This document shows positions 21,262 through 29,859 of a DNA stretch of 64,000 nt, piece after piece (the stretch's first letter is position 1; the number at the start of each line of letters is the position of its first letter). The stretch comes from Ehretia macrophylla. Lineage: Eukaryota; Streptophyta; Magnoliopsida; Boraginales; Ehretiaceae. A program made the position numbers and the translations under genes. The notes beneath the pieces were generated by a model. That model saw only the letters and a list, made by a program, of their open reading frames with translations. It searched no databases and was not told where the DNA came from. The stretch is from NCBI GenBank assembly GCA_037974665.1, contig CM075777.1, positions 16,329,001 to 16,393,000 of the forward strand, read 5' to 3'.

Positions 21262-22978
21262 TTTCTCGTTTGATGCCGACTTTCCTCATTACCGAGAATG
21301 CCTCGAACAAATCCTCGATGTGAGTCTCTGCCTTCTTACTTTTCACCAACATGTCATCAACATACACCTCTATATTTCGCCCCAACTGCTCCTTGAAAAC
21401 CTTGTCCATCATGCGCTGGTAACAAGCTCCTGCGTTCTTCAAACCGAATGGCATTACCATATAGCAAAACACCCCTCGGTCTGTTATGAACGCGGTCTTC
21501 TCCTCATCTCCTGGTGCCATCTTAATCTGGTTGTACCATTTGAAGGCATCCATGAATGACAGCATCTCAAAACCTGAGGTGGCATCCACCATTTGATCTA
21601 TTCTAGGCAATGGGTAGCAGTCTTTCGGGCAACTCCTGTTCAAATTCGTAAAGTCTGTACACATCCGCCAAGCCCGAGATGCCTTTGGAACTATCACCAT
21701 GTTTGCTAACCAGGTAGGGTACTCCACTTCTCGTATATGCCCAGCCCTCAACAATTTACTTACTTCTTCTCTGATTGCTTGATTTTTTTCTGCATGGAAG
21801 ACCCGCCTTTTCTGCTTTACCGGCCTGAATGCTGGATCTACGTTTAGCCGATGCACGGCTATTTGTGGGTCTATTCCTGTCATATCATGTACAGACCAAG
21901 CAAATACATCTTTATTACAAGATAGGAAATGAGTTATACCTTCCGCCAGGTTTTGAGGAAGCTCTGCTCCGAGCTGAACCTCCTTTCCAGTTGTTAGTTC
22001 TACTTTCTGCAATTCTTCCGCGGGTTCTCCTTTCTTCAACTCGTGTCCCTTTTTAACCTTCTTCTCCGGGATTTCAATTAATTCCCCCTCCTCTTTTTGC
22101 AGCCTCAGACAAGCTGCGTAGCATTCCTGGGCTCTTCTCTGGTCACCTCTAACCGTCACTATTTCAGCCTCAGACGGGAACTTCATGGCCAGGTGATAGG
22201 TGGACACCACTGCTCTGAATTTTTCCAATGCTACTCTCCCCAATATCCCATTGTATGGTGATTCACAATCTATCACAATGAAATAGAGCATCTCACTACG
22301 GCTCTGTTCATTTCGCCCGAGGATCATCTCTAGTGTTATCATACCCTCGGGCCTTACTTCTCTGCCATTGAAACCTGATAAGGTCCCCTTCATCATCCTC
22401 AAGTGTTCTCTTTTCAACCCCATATTCTCAAATGTGCTTAGGAAAAGAACCTCCGCCGAGCTTCCTGTATCAATCATGATCTTGCGCACCACGATCCCAG
22501 CGATGTCTGCTGCAATCACCAGTGGGTCATCATGGGGTAATACTAGACCATTCAAATCTTCATCTCCAAAGGTGATATCTTCTTCCACCCTTAGTCTCTT
22601 CATCGGGGGATCTCCGCGACCTGCTCTGCGGTAACCCTTTCTGGCCTGAAGATTTTCCCCCCCTGAGGCAATACCTCCTATTATCATATCAATCTCCACC
22701 TGAGCACGTGTTGCTTGGGCGTGTCTCGGGCTTCTCTCCCTCTGTCTCCCTTCCTGGTTGTCCCTCCTGACGTAGGCTTGCAGGTGCCCACGCCTGATTA
22801 GGGCTTCAATCTCATCTCTCAAATTCCTGTAGGCCTCGGTATCGTGCCCAAAATCTTTGTGATACCTGCAATATTTCCCTTTGCCCTTACGGCGCTCCTT
22901 TTCCGTTTTCATCTTTGGCGGATCTGGAAGGTTCATCCGCGTTCGGATCTCAGCCAATATCTGAGATCTGGGTTTCAT
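21262..22978 (-). pseudogene. Tat-lineage pol: nucleocapsid end, protease and reverse transcriptase
   Basis: The frame is the same as gag, after an in-frame TAA at 23006-23008. It holds a zinc-knuckle-like stretch CRYHKDFGHDTEAY whose last expected Cys is Tyr, then an aspartic protease with MIDTGSSAEVLF (Asp170 of this block). Reverse transcriptase follows, with DFTNLNRSCPKDCYPLPRID, PFGLKNAGACYQRMM and the catalytic YVDDMLVKS at residues 539-547. Near 21262-21285 the correct RT reading passes to another frame, so the last 30 or so residues of this ORF are nonsense. The match to gypsy RT is strong; lineage placement comes from the downstream domains. Confidence 0.9.
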
Positions 22979-23005
22979 TAAAGGAGTATAGTTGTTGAAC
23001 CCCCG

Positions 23006-24289
23006 TTATCTAGGTGGCTCTCTTCTTTCCCTTCCCCTCTGTTCTTGTCGGCCCTCCTCAGCCTTTCTTTCTTTCTGGGTTATATGAGCTTGACTGCTCT
23101 GCCCTTTTCTCATAGGGTCTTCCTCCTTCTCTGCCATTGCCACCTCTTCTACTTTGATATACTTCTCTGCCCTGGTCATTAATTCTGTCATATTTTGTGG
23201 AGTCTTTTTAGCTAGAGAAGCTTGGAGCAACTCATTTGTTACCCCTTTCGTGAATGCCTGTATCGCAAATTTCTGATCAAATTGCGTACATTGCAGGGTA
23301 GCCTCATTAAAATGGGTTGCATACTGCCGGAGGGTTTCTCTCCTTCTTTGCTTTAGACCGAGCAACGAGGTGGTATGATATGTCGGCTTGATAGCTGAAG
23401 AAAATCTTCCTACAAACAATTTTGCCAACTGTGAGTAAGAATCGATCGATCCTTCTTTCAATTCATCGTACCACACTCTAGCCGCCTCCACCAATGTTCC
23501 TGCAAAAGCCTTACACACCCAGGCCTCTGGCAACTCCGTGAACTCCATCTTGTGTCTGAAAACTGCCAAGTGATCTTTGGGGTCCCCATGCCCATCATAG
23601 GTGGGCAAATATGGCAATTTGTATCGCGCGGGCTTTGGAACTTCGTTGATAGTACGATTGAAGGGGTTTGGGCCCCTAAAAGCTCCTGCTACCGAGACAG
23701 TACAAGTAGTACCTTCTCTTTGGCCACTCCGAGATGGGCCTCGTTCTGCTGTATCTGAGCCCTGTGAAGATCCGGTGGAGTTTATTGCCTCTCTGTGTTG
23801 CCCCCCAGTATGAATCTGCTGCACAGATTCTCTTGGGTTGGCCGCGCTTCTGGTTAGTTGGGTTTTTTGGTGTGTGGGACTTTGTTGCGATGCTTGACGC
23901 GGTTGGTTTTCTGAGAAGTGCCGTGCTGGCTGAGGTGTCGGGTTATTAATAGTTTTTTTCAACTCCTCTAGGGTTTGTAGGATATACCCAAGATCTACTG
24001 GCTGGTTAGTCTGTGGAGCTTGCGTTGTGGCAGTGGGATACTGCCACCCTGGGTACCAAGTAGGTCCTTGCAAATAGTTTTGCGGGTATGCGGGCAGGTA
24101 GCTTGGGTATAGATTTGTGTATGGATTGGTGTATGGTGGATGGTTTCCTGTAGGTATTTCCACCCTTGGAGGAGGTAGATCAGTCTGTCCGAGGTTAGAG
24201 GGCTCACCAGGACAGAACTGCACATTTGGCTGCTCTACAACCTCTTCTTCATGTATACTTGCAACATTATGACTACGGGTAGTCACCAT
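23006..24289 (-). pseudogene. Tat-lineage Gag
   Basis: 427 codons starting MVTTRSHN about 60 bp inside the 5' LTR. The first half is proline/glutamine-rich with repeated Tyr-Pro (PPYTNPYTNLYPSYLPAYPQ). The second half is the retrotransposon Gag domain: YLPTYDGHGDPKDHL, AFAGTLVEAARVWYDEL, LFVGRF, TLRQYATHFN and MTRAEKYI. It ends at a TAA (23006-23008). The same frame continues without another stop into the protease block, so the stop either separates gag from pol or is a later disabling change. The intact length of this part suggests moderate age. Confidence 0.88.
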
Positions 24290-24330
24290 GGTGTGATCTT
24301 GTGAAATCTCAGTGGGGGATTTAGAATCGG

Positions 24331-24349
24331 CCCCACGGTGGGCGCCAAC
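24331..24349 (-). other. Primer-binding-site region of the Tat element
   Basis: Immediately inside the 5' LTR the minus strand reads TTGGCGCCCACCGTGGGGC, starting two bases after the LTR's terminal AACA. The TGGCGCC opening is typical of primer-binding sites in plant Ty3/gypsy elements. I do not assign the tRNA. Confidence 0.65.
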
Positions 24350-24556
24350 CTGTTAAGGTAAAAAAATGACGTGTCGCAAGTGGTCTTCACGCTCCGCCTC
24401 TATGTCTGCAAAACAAAGAGAACTTGACGGGTCTAGCCCGTATTAGCACTCCGATGCTTAAGTTAGCTTTTTCTTTTGCAGAGAAGGAAATGTATATATG
24501 TGTATAAGAGTGAGTATCAGATGTACCTCCTCCTTTCCTTGCTCAATCTCCTGCCT

Positions 24557-24562
24557 CTTATA
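24557..24562 (-). promoter_or_regulatory. TATA box in the Tat 5' LTR
   Basis: The minus strand reads GGCGCCTATAAGAGGCAGG, a good plant TATA box placed between the repeat array (U3) and the leader, in the orientation that would drive gag-pol. Confidence 0.6.
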
Positions 24563-24874
24563 GGCGCCTTGGCTTCTGGTTTAAAAGACAAGTCACATGG
24601 TTGCTGAGTCACAAAGGAGATGTTATCATTGCAGCTGAGTCAAAAGATTAAAGGTGCAGTAGTGGATCATCATTACAAACATGTGTGGATTATTAAAAAG
24701 CCAGTGGATAATTATTTAGATGGTTTAGTGAGAGATTAGCTGGGGATTCTCTGAGTTTATAGAACAAAGCATACCAGTGCAAAAAAGGTAACTCAGACAG
24801 TCCTACCTTGCTTGGCTCCAGAAAGAGTCCCTTTGCGCACGACGATCAAAGTCTGAAAACTTGAACTTGCCTCT

Positions 24875-25105
24875 GAGAACCTGTTCGAGGTCAACAGGAC
24901 CTCGGAAAATAAACGTCCAAGGTCCGTAGACCTCGGAATACTGTGTCCGAGGTCCTGGACCTCGGACTCCTCTTGTTCGAGGTCCTTGGACCTCGGACAG
25001 TATATGTCCGAGGTCCAAGGACCTCGGACAAAATTTATTCGAGGTCCCGGACCTCGGACGTTGCCACGTCTTCTTGTCTGAGGTCTCGTGGACCTCGAAC
25101 GAAGA
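24875..25105. repeat. Array of about seven palindromic units in the LTR U3 region
   Basis: About seven units of 30-38 bp each contain gaggtc and its inverse gacctcg around a short centre, for example gtccgaggtcctggacctcg and gtccgaggtccaaggacctc. Each unit can fold on itself and all can pair with each other. Units are separated by 5-15 bp of AT-rich DNA that varies. The array lies upstream of the LTR TATA box, where retrotransposon enhancers usually sit. Confidence 0.85.
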
Positions 25106-25175
25106 CACCTCTCTCTGAATGAGGGGTTGATTTGCAATTTTGTAAAAGTTTAGGGATTTTATACATATCAATATT

Positions 25176-25577
25176 CATCGAGGGAAAAGTGATATTTAAC
25201 CAAAAGAACCCATAACACTTTACTGCTTTGATGTATAAAGCATAACAAAGAGACATTTTTCTAATTAAATTATTAGTTTGATCCAAAAAAAATTTAAATT
25301 ATTAGAGGAGGCTAAGTTATATAAAACAAACATTAGAAAGAAAAATCTTATACTTGTTCCGTTAAATAAATTACTGGATGAGGCTAAGTTATATTAAACA
25401 GTTTCCGTTGTCGCACTATCAATGTAGTGTTAGACCTAATCGCTTTTTTTTTTTAACGGATTAACTCAATTTGAATAATTTTAATAAACATTGGATACCG
25501 ATTAAATTAACTTGAAAAAAAAAACAAAATAATAGAAAATATTTGCATAATTATACGGATAGTTTTTGTCTAATGCT
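25176..25577. other. AT-rich DNA between the Tat element and the MULE
   Basis: No gene. The phrase gaggctaagttatat occurs twice (near 25306 and 25379) beside related AT-rich sequence, a small direct duplication. Confidence 0.5.
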
Positions 25578-26437
25578 TTGATAGAAGGACAAAAATCATT
25601 TTAGTCCCTGAGATTTTTTTTAAAGACCAAATTGGTCCATGAGATTTGCAAAAAGTCCAATATAGTCCTTGCTGTTAGTGGACTGCTGTTAGAATTAACC
25701 AGTTTGAGGGTAGTAATGTCATTTTGCACTTAAAAAAAAAGTATGAAAAAATATTTAATCGGATAGACAGGGAAGTGCCACGTCAGTACTTCTCTTTTTG
25801 CCGAGAAAGTACGTGGGGATTTGACTTTTTTTTTTTGGTCCTTATTCCAACACCCCACCACCCCTTCTTCTCTATTTCTCTTTGACACACACACACACAC
25901 GGAAAATGGCTGATCAAACTTGAAAAAAAATTTGAAGAAATATTCTAGACGAACGTGAGTGTCTCTTCGCATCTAGATCATTCTGGTTGATTTTTTTTCC
26001 TCTGAAATTGCTTAAAAATTCAAAGGTTAGTAGGTTTTTTTCTTTACTTTTTTCTCAAACAATTTTAATAATAATGTAGTATATTATGTTATGATTTACA
26101 GTTTATTTTAGACATATTATGTTTGATTATGTTGCTTATTAGCTTCGCATGTGATTAATGTGTAGTGTATAAGTTGTTTTCTAACTTTTAGGGTTATTTG
26201 TAATAACATATTATATTACCACTTGTTTACTTGCATATATATTGTTGATATTTGTGTTTTATCATATAGTATTGTGAGTGATTAATTTTTTGTAGATTGT
26301 TATGTTGATGATATTTTGCATTTCGGGTTTTTTTGGATTATGGAAAAAACTTGGAGAGTTCGAAACTTCGAAGCATTTGTGTTGGGTTTTTCGGATTTTT
26401 TGTGTTTTATCATGTATTATTGTGATCGAGTAATTTA

Positions 26438-26839
26438 ATGACAAGTATGAAATTTTCTTTGATAGTGATCGGAAAAAGGCAAAAAATATTATTCGATATC
26501 AATATTCATTATCTCGGACAAACAAGTATTGTTCGAAACTTGAATTCCAATGGATATTGTTATATTGACATGTTGAATGACATATGCACAACAATTGATG
26601 GAGAATGGTTAGGGCCATTGATATGTTTTGAGGGCATGCATCCAACAATACAAGAGGGTTTGGTAATAAAGGATGATGAAGATCTTCAAACTGTTCTTGG
26701 GTGGTACATTTGTGGAGGTGAACGAAATGTACACATTAATATTAGCATGCAAACAACTGGTAGCACAAGTAGTGCTATGACATTATCATATTTTTGGCTA
26801 GTACATTACATTATCATATTTATTTGTATCATAGCATAA
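26438..26839 (+). CDS. Unrecognised 133-aa ORF within the MULE-like element
   Basis: ATG at 26438, stop at 26837-26839. The product has a hydrophobic beginning (MTSMKFSLIVIGKRQ), then a mixed alpha/beta-looking stretch with LNSNGYCYIDMLNDICTT, VIKDDEDLQTVLGWYICGGE and a final hydrophobic FWLVHYIIIFICIIA. The middle, with a DDEDLQ-type turn, resembles N-terminal regions that precede MULE transposases in plants, but I cannot name a domain. Its last 34 bases overlap the GRF ORF on the other strand. It may be a truncated transposase N-terminus with the rest deleted. Confidence 0.4.
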   Translation: MTSMKFSLIVIGKRQKILFDINIHYLGQTSIVRNLNSNGYCYIDMLNDICTTIDGEWLGPLICFEGMHPTIQEGLVIKDDEDLQTVLGWYICGGERNVHINISMQTTGSTSSAMTLSYFWLVHYIIIFICIIA

Positions 26840-27192
26840 GCAACTAGTAGCATAAGTAGTGCTATGACAAACAATATGAGGTTGAACATGAGGAATTTGT
26901 AATTTATATATGTGGAATTGTTGCTCGACTGTGATACGTTGTTCCTCGGGATGACTCTTGTGAATCCAGAAAATCTTTCAAATAATATCTCTTCTTCATC
27001 GGGTTCCCAAAATGTGTAAAATCGGCATTTTGATGAGCAATATAAATATAGTTTGAATGGATTATCGTTTGATTTGGATATTCGAATGCTTGCTTTATAT
27101 CCACAGTAGCATCTCTTGTTTTTAAACTTGATTAAATTTCCATTTATATCTTCCCGAACAGTTCTTGATGATGATGATGATGATGAAGACAT
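26806..27192 (-). CDS. GRF-type zinc finger protein with C-terminal membrane segment, transposon-borne
   Basis: 128 aa, ATG at 27190-27192. The N-terminus is a polyserine run encoded by an (ATC/GAT)n repeat. Residues about 30-70 form a GRF-like zinc finger: C-x-C-G (CYCGYKAS), then YCSSKC and an aromatic FYTFWEPDEEE. The C-terminus is strongly hydrophobic (NLILFVIALLMLLVAYAMI), a single predicted membrane anchor. Small GRF-finger proteins with a tail anchor are common in plant genomes, often inside MULE-type elements, with no settled function. It lies on the strand opposite to the other ORF of the element. Confidence 0.65.
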   Translation of the reverse strand: MSSSSSSSSRTVREDINGNLIKFKNKRCYCGYKASIRISKSNDNPFKLYLYCSSKCRFYTFWEPDEEEILFERFSGFTRVIPRNNVSQSSNNSTYINYKFLMFNLILFVIALLMLLVAYAMIQINMIM

Positions 27193-27630
27193 GATTTGGT
27201 GTTGCTAACTAGCAAGAATTTGTAGATGTTGTTGTTGTGTTTTTTTTTTTTTTTTTTTTGGGATTTTTGCAGCTGTTACGTGAGAATGAAAGAAGGGGAG
27301 GGAGGGGGAGGGGAGGGCGAGGGGACTACTTATATAGCCGTGGGATGGGATTGGGTTTATTTATTTATTTATTTATTTTGGCATGCATGGCAGGGTATGG
27401 TACGCCAAATAGCTGTTGAGTTTCTAATGGCTATCATTGAATTTCTTCTTCTTTTTTTTTAACACATCAGCAACAATTTAAAAGGTAAGAGCATGAGAGT
27501 CATTTAACGCGGTCAATAAATTGACTGTTAATCGTCCACTAACAATAAGGATTAAATTGAGTTTTTTGTAAATTTTAGAAACTAATTTGAATTTTAGGGT
27601 AAACCAATGGTTTTTGCCTTTTGGTAGAAT

Positions 27631-28193
27631 GGAAAGGAATACAACGCTTTGTCATTTTGGTCAAAGTGGTTATCGTGTAACACTGAGGGAAAAGACATAA
27701 TTCTAGGAAGCTAGATAAGAAAGAAGGGCTCCGACAAAAAAAAAAAAGGGGGGGGATGAGTATTCCCTTTAACCCTATTTCTTTAAGAAGAATGTCCTTT
27801 TTATTTATTTAAAGAAGAAGAAGAATATCTTGGTCATTGGTTTAAAACACTCTTAAAATTATTATTTTAATCAATGGCTAACATCTTCCTCTTCACTATT
27901 AGGATAGGGATGAAGTTAGGAAAAGATTTTGATTTGAACAGGAGATGGATAAGCATGTAGTACGCAAATAATAAATTTATTCATAACGTTATAATTTTAT
28001 AAATAATATCAATAATTATAAATTATTATTATAATTATAATAAATTGATATAAATATTTCACAATTATTTAATACTACTAATAATATAAAACTTTTACAA
28101 ACATCAGACCGAATGGTCCAACCATACGGCCATGAGATAAGATATGAACTTCATGTATTAATAGAATCCACCTCATATTAACACCAGTATCTT
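27631..28193. other. AT-rich intergenic DNA
   Basis: No gene. A G-run next to an A-run lies near 27739-27757, and an aataattataaat-rich stretch near 28000-28080. Confidence 0.5.
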
Positions 28194-28500
28194 TAATGGG
28201 GACTTTAAAATTAAAAACTTTTTAAATTTGGATAGTTTTAGAGTCTACATGATTTAAAAAGTAACACTATTTATGGTAAAAATATGTAGAGTCCACTACT
28301 TTTAACTTAAAAGATACTAAAATAGAGCACAATTTCTATGTTTTTCAACAAAAATAGAGATTGAGGCTCTATTTTGATATCTTTTAAACAAAAAATAATG
28401 GACTTTACGTACTTTTAATATAAATAGTATTATTTTTTGGGTCAGGAAACTCTAAAACTATCAAAATTTAAAAAGTATCTAATTTTAGAACCCCTATTAA
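28194..28500. mobile_element. Foldback MITE, about 307 bp
   Basis: The left arm (from aatggggactttaaaatt) pairs with the right arm (ending aattttagaacccctatt) over roughly 60 bp with scattered mismatches, including the shared block gatagttttagagt. The centre also contains a second inverted pair (ttaaaagatactaaaatagag against ctctattttgatatctttta). No coding capacity. The target duplication is not certain. Confidence 0.7.
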
Positions 28501-29686
28501 AAATATTCTTATCCAATTAACGTTAATAAAATTATTAATTTATAATATTGTGATATTATAAGGCGATATATATGTGTGCTCATCCGGAGTTAAACGTGTT
28601 TTTCTCATGCTTTGATTTAAAAAAAAAAATCTCATGGACAAAGTTGCGGCGCCGCTTTTTTGTCATTACGCCGCTTGTTTACCCCTGCAGTGAAGATGAT
28701 AAATTCACAAAAATAAATAAATAAATAAATAAAAGATGATAAAATAATTTTTGGCAAAAAAAAAAAAAAGAAGATTCCCGACAAAAAACAAAAAAAAGAA
28801 GATGATAAAATAATTGGATACATGCAACGCAGTTGCTAAATCATAATCTGCTGACGAAAAAAAGAAAAAATTTACCATCAGACATTTGTTTAGTAGTATA
28901 TTTTTTATTTTAAATACAAAAAATTACTAGATCAACTTTTTTAGATAATATTTTTTAATATATATTATACAACTTACGTTTCACTTAAATTAAAAAATAA
29001 TTTACTAATTTGCTCGAGGACCCCACTGAATGATTTCCTTTTCAATTTTTGCAGACTCAATTAGCAGTCCGACTTTTACAAAAAAAAAAAAAAAATAGCA
29101 GTCCGACAAAAATAAAAAAATAAAAAGAAGCATAGAACACATTAAGATATTTTTTAAACAAGGCAGAGATTAAAAACCTGGTAATACTGTATAATAATAC
29201 GATTCAATAAATATATTAAATCATCAATTACCACTAGGTCTTCTTTCGTTTAGTAGTATGTTCTTTATTATAAGTTTAAAAAATTATAAAATTAATTTTT
29301 ATTTATAATATTTTTTAATATGTATTATATAACTTACGCTTCGCTTAAATCAAAAAATAATTTACAAATATGCTCAAGTAAGAGTTAGTCAAGTGGAAAT
29401 CTCATACCGGCAAAAAAAAGTGGTAATCAATAACTGACAAAAAAATAAATAAATAAATTGTCAAAAGACAATAAGAGAATATTTTAAAACCTTTCATTAT
29501 TCAGATAAAAAAAAAATTTATTATAACGAATCATTATTCAACCACTTTAACCAATTCATTTGTAATTTTTTTTCCTTTCGAAGCTTTGTCGAAGTCTATT
29601 TCATAACTTCATAACAGGCACATGTTTTGTTCAAACGTCAAAAACCACAGCACAGCATAATTAACTAGTATGCCATCCATAGTGCA
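28501..29686. repeat. AT-rich intergenic DNA with a dispersed direct repeat
   Basis: Two copies of about 135 bp, 28888-29025 and 29248-29388, share tttagtagtat, ataatattttttaatat, acaacttacg/ataacttacg and aaaaaataattta. They are about 360 bp apart in the same orientation. Homopolymer A-runs are scattered around them. No gene supported. Confidence 0.7.
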
Positions 29687-29708
29687 TATATATATATATA
29701 TATATATA
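29687..29708. repeat. (TA)n microsatellite in the TANGO2-like promoter
   Basis: An uninterrupted TA run of about 11 units ends about 150 bp before the start codon of the TANGO2-like gene, followed by a cacttcacagaccaac leader. It may include the TATA element, but a TA run alone is not proof. Confidence 0.6.
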
Positions 29709-29859
29709 CAACACTTCACAGACCAACAACAACAGAGCTAGTAGTATACTTCAAATGATTATTATCACTCGAGTATAACAATTTCTTCTTCCCCTTATTG
29801 ATCACAGGCTTGAATTTCTTATACCATCTAGTTACTAGGCTCTGCAAATTCCTAAGACA

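Larger units (their letters stand above)
17337..25170 (-). mobile_element. Ty3/gypsy retrotransposon of the Tat lineage, defective
   Basis: The element is 7,834 bp, oriented to the left, and bounded by TG...CA ends and the 5-bp duplication atatt (17332-17336 and 25171-25175). Reading right to left it has a full 820-bp 5' LTR, primer-binding site, gag, protease, reverse transcriptase, RNase H, integrase, an antisense ORF with an intron, and a 105-bp remnant of the 3' LTR. Placement in the Tat group rests on two points. A second RNase H-type domain follows the polymerase-tether region, and an extra ORF in the opposite orientation sits after integrase, as is known for Tat relatives such as Grande. 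The polyprotein has two in-frame stops and one frameshift, so it is not autonomous. The shared 105 bp of LTR differ at three transitions. Confidence 0.9.
24351..25170 (-). repeat. 5' LTR of the Tat element
   Basis: 820 bp, TGTTAAGG at the inner end and catatca at the outer end (plus-strand reading). It contains the promoter and a palindromic repeat array. Only its inner 105 bp has a partner at the other end of the element. Confidence 0.88.
25587..27621. mobile_element. MULE-like DNA transposon, about 2 kb, non-autonomous
   Basis: The two ends are long, degenerate inverted repeats. The left reads ggacaaaaatcattttagtc and continues for about 100 bp; the right, in reverse, reads ggcaaaaaccattggtttac and stays similar through the cactaacaataagg / ttgctgttagtggac region. 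Near-matching 9-bp direct repeats flank it: ttgatagaa (25578-25586) and ttggtagaa (27622-27630). Long TIRs and a 9-bp duplication are typical of Mutator-like elements. Inside are a plus-strand ORF and a minus-strand GRF zinc-finger ORF, but no MULE transposase catalytic domain. Confidence 0.7.

Noticed and set aside
19468..23949. Many plus-strand ORFs of 60-160 codons across the Tat element
   Set aside because: They are antisense shadows of gag-pol with no recognisable domains; only the one after integrase has an intron structure and a coherent protein.
24875..25105. CRISPR-like array
   Set aside because: Repeats are palindromic and of variable length, spacers are short and AT-rich, and the setting is a plant LTR.
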